Shown: one piece after another, positions 19,741 through 21,154 of the stretch
Numbering within the stretch: position 1 is the stretch's first letter
How the letters are laid out: every line of letters starts with the position of its first letter
Translations under genes and position numbers: made by a program
The notes under the pieces: model-generated
Told to the model about the DNA's origin: nothing
Database searches by the model: none
The model's input: only the letters and a program-made list of their open reading frames with translations
Virus record (IMG/VR): IMGVR_UViG_3300000117_000129
Location: 1-21,154 of that record
Strand: one strand, 5' to 3'
Source of the DNA: a virus
DNA: 21,154 bases

Positions 19741-19773
19741 AGCCCTCGTCCTAAAAAAACGAGGGCTTTTTTT
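19741..19773 (+). terminator. Intrinsic terminator
   Basis: AGCCCTCGT (19741-19749) and ACGAGGGCT (19759-19767) form a perfect 9-bp stem with a 9-base A-rich loop, followed by a run of seven T. It ends the unit containing the 94-residue gene. Confidence 0.95.
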
Positions 19774-19955
19774 ATGCCTGAAAACTGGCGTGCTTCCATC
19801 TGGGTTTGACTGGTATCAGCTCAAAAGCTTTCCTATATTGCCAAACCATACTAGATATGGTATCTAGATCATGGGCGACCCCCTAAATGCGGACACGGAC
19901 TTGCACAGGAAGGGCTTATATAAGTTAGAGACAGTCAGTCAGGGGGGTAAAAAAT
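19774..19955. promoter_or_regulatory. Leader region of the large terminase gene
   Basis: No gene is seen in these 182 bases. They hold a perfect inverted repeat (19851-19867), a GC-richer stretch (GGGCGACCCCCTAAATGCGG, about 19872-19891) and TATATA at about 19918. An AGGGGGG ribosome binding site lies 8 bases before the terminase ATG. A packaging signal (cos or pac) could lie here by position, but nothing in the sequence identifies one. Confidence 0.45.
19851..19867. repeat. Perfect inverted repeat upstream of the large terminase
   Basis: CTAGATA-TGG-TATCTAG, a 7-bp perfect palindrome with a 3-base centre, about 90 bases before the terminase ATG. An operator-like site or part of a packaging signal is possible. 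Confidence 0.5.
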
Positions 19956-21154
19956 ATGGAATCTATAGAAACTTTAACCACAGAAGAAGCCAAGATACTT
20001 GCAAAAAAATTAAAAATAAAAAAATTAGAATATAACGTTCAAGAACAATCACAAAAAAAATTTTTAGCATTCGTAAGAAATGTTTGGCCTGAGTTCAAAG
20101 AAGGAACTCATCATAAAATAATTGCAAAAAAATTTGAAGATATTGCATCTGGAAAATTAAAAAGACTAATCGTCAACATGCCACCAAGACACACTAAGTC
20201 TGAGTTCGCATCCTTTCTCTTTCCTGCGTGGTTCGTGGGCCAAAACCCTAAAGCAAAGATCATGCAAACTACACACACAGGAGAACTTGCTATTCGCTTT
20301 GGTCGTAAAGTTAGAAACTTAATGGATACACAAGAGTATAAAAAAATTTTCAAAACTCAGTTACAACCTGATAGTATGGCGGCAGGTCGTTGGGAAACTT
20401 TACAAGGTGGAGAGTACTTCGCTGCAGGTACAGGTGGTGCAGTAACAGGTCGTGGTGCTGACTTGTTAATTATCGACGATCCACATTCAGAACAAGACGC
20501 ACTAAGCGACACCGCCCTTGACTCAGCATACGAGTGGTACACATCAGGTCCTCGTCAACGTTTACAACCTGGGGGTGCAATCGTCATTGTTATGACCCGT
20601 TGGTCGGTAAAAGATCTCACAGGTAAGTTAATGAAGAAGCAAGGAGAACTCAAAGCAGATCAATGGGATGTTGTAGAGTTCCCTGCTATCTTACCAAGCA
20701 ACAAACCTGTATGGCCAGGATTCTGGAAACTAGATGAATTAGAATCTGTCAAAGCCTCGCTGTCCGCGGCTAAGTGGAATGCACAGTGGCAACAGGCTCC
20801 CGTATCACAAGAAGGCAGTATTATCAAACGAGAGTGGTGGAACTATTGGGAAGAAGATGACATGCCAGAGCTGCATCACATTATTCAAAGTTACGATACA
20901 GCGTTTAGTAAAAAAGAAACAGCAGACTATTCTGCCATTACAACATGGGGAGTCTTCTATCCTAAACCCAACAATGTCCCTCATCTGATACTCATAGATG
21001 CCAAACGAGGTAGATGGGACTTTCCTGAACTAAAAAAAATTGCATTCAAAGAATATAAATATTGGGAACCTGAAACAATAATCATAGAAGCAAAAGCATC
21101 TGGTCTACCGCTAACTCATGAACTAAGACAACTTGGTATTCCTGTTGTCAACTT
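19956..21154 (+). CDS. terL: Terminase large subunit, 3' end beyond the window
   Basis: Open from the ATG at 19956 to the right edge (about 399 codons seen, no stop). The N-terminal ATPase has a Walker A-type loop MPPRHTKSEFAS (residues about 75-86, in which the usual GK is replaced by TK), the motif GTGGAVTGRGADLLIIDDPHSE with Walker B acidic residues, and VIVMTRWSVKDLTG (motif III region). The C-terminal RNase H-like nuclease begins with QSYDTAFSKKETADYSAITTWG, with its first catalytic Asp, and continues through LILIDAKRGRWDFPEL and IIIEAKASGLPL, with a further acidic residue. This matches the large packaging ATPase/nuclease of the Terminase_6 type. AGGGGGG gives the ribosome binding site. 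Confidence 0.96.
   Translation, partial: MESIETLTTEEAKILAKKLKIKKLEYNVQEQSQKKFLAFVRNVWPEFKEGTHHKIIAKKFEDIASGKLKRLIVNMPPRHTKSEFASFLFPAWFVGQNPKAKIMQTTHTGELAIRFGRKVRNLMDTQEYKKIFKTQLQPDSMAAGRWETLQGGEYFAAGTGGAVTGRGADLLIIDDPHSEQDALSDTALDSAYEWYTSGPRQRLQPGGAIVIVMTRWSVKDLTGKLMKKQGELKADQWDVVEFPAILPSNKPVWPGFWKLDELESVKASLSAAKWNAQWQQAPVSQEGSIIKREWWNYWEEDDMPELHHIIQSYDTAFSKKETADYSAITTWGVFYPKPNNVPHLILIDAKRGRWDFPELKKIAFKEYKYWEPETIIIEAKASGLPLTHELRQLGIPVVN

Noticed and set aside
20111-20542. Minus-strand frames opposite the large terminase
   Set aside because: The plus strand carries an intact conserved terminase throughout; no start signals were seen on the minus strand.

Overview
The window looks like part of the genome of a tailed, double-stranded DNA phage of an AT-rich marine bacterium. 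The evidence is a family A DNA polymerase, an archaeo-eukaryotic-type primase, SF1 and SF2 helicases, small nucleases, a small and a large terminase subunit, and many short genes that overlap by 1 to 26 bases. Most of the window is AT-rich with A/T-ending codons. The overall style, including the Leu-type PolA, the polybasic small proteins and the orphan cytosine methylase, resembles uncultured marine phages of the SAR11 (Pelagibacter) type. The host assignment is an inference from composition and gene style, not something the sequence proves. No integrase, RNA polymerase, tRNA or CRISPR was seen.

Layout. 1-2653 (+): the end of a late module, with an exported protein carrying a Glu/Pro/Lys-rich region, a tiny Lys/His-rich protein and a one-pass membrane coiled-coil protein. 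2654-4099 (-): an SNF2-like helicase on the opposite strand, with divergent promoters at its head. 4182-11287 (+): the replication module, in the order small conserved protein, DUF-like protein, probable ssDNA-binding protein, terminator, TOTE-like primase, UvrD-like helicase, PD-(D/E)XK nuclease, PolA and a zinc-ribbon protein. 11284-13611 (+): a train of very small genes behind a strong promoter, including a ribbon-helix-helix candidate, a 2OG-Fe(II) oxygenase, membrane peptides and a coiled coil. 13598-15129 (-): a second opposite-strand operon with three or four strongly basic proteins, a HELFH metallopeptidase and a small exported Cys protein. 15130-15454: a noncoding divergent region with a cluster of GGTAAC/GTTACC motifs.

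15455-18132 (+): small terminase subunit, two conserved unknowns, a C5 cytosine methyltransferase with a second long conserved-looking gene overlapping it in another frame, a small gene, and a VRR-NUC-like nuclease. 18002-19320: a more GC-rich region made of degenerate tandem repeats of about 76-110 bases. The repeats begin inside the 3' end of the nuclease gene, contain two near-consensus sigma70 promoters, and lie on both sides of one small gene. 19425-21154 (+): a small gene, a terminator, an inverted repeat and the large terminase subunit, which runs off the right edge.

The two items most worth attention are the promoter-bearing repeat array at 18002-19320 and the dual-frame methyltransferase locus at 16544-17545. 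In the latter, a good Shine-Dalgarno site inside the methylase gene precedes the alternative-frame gene.
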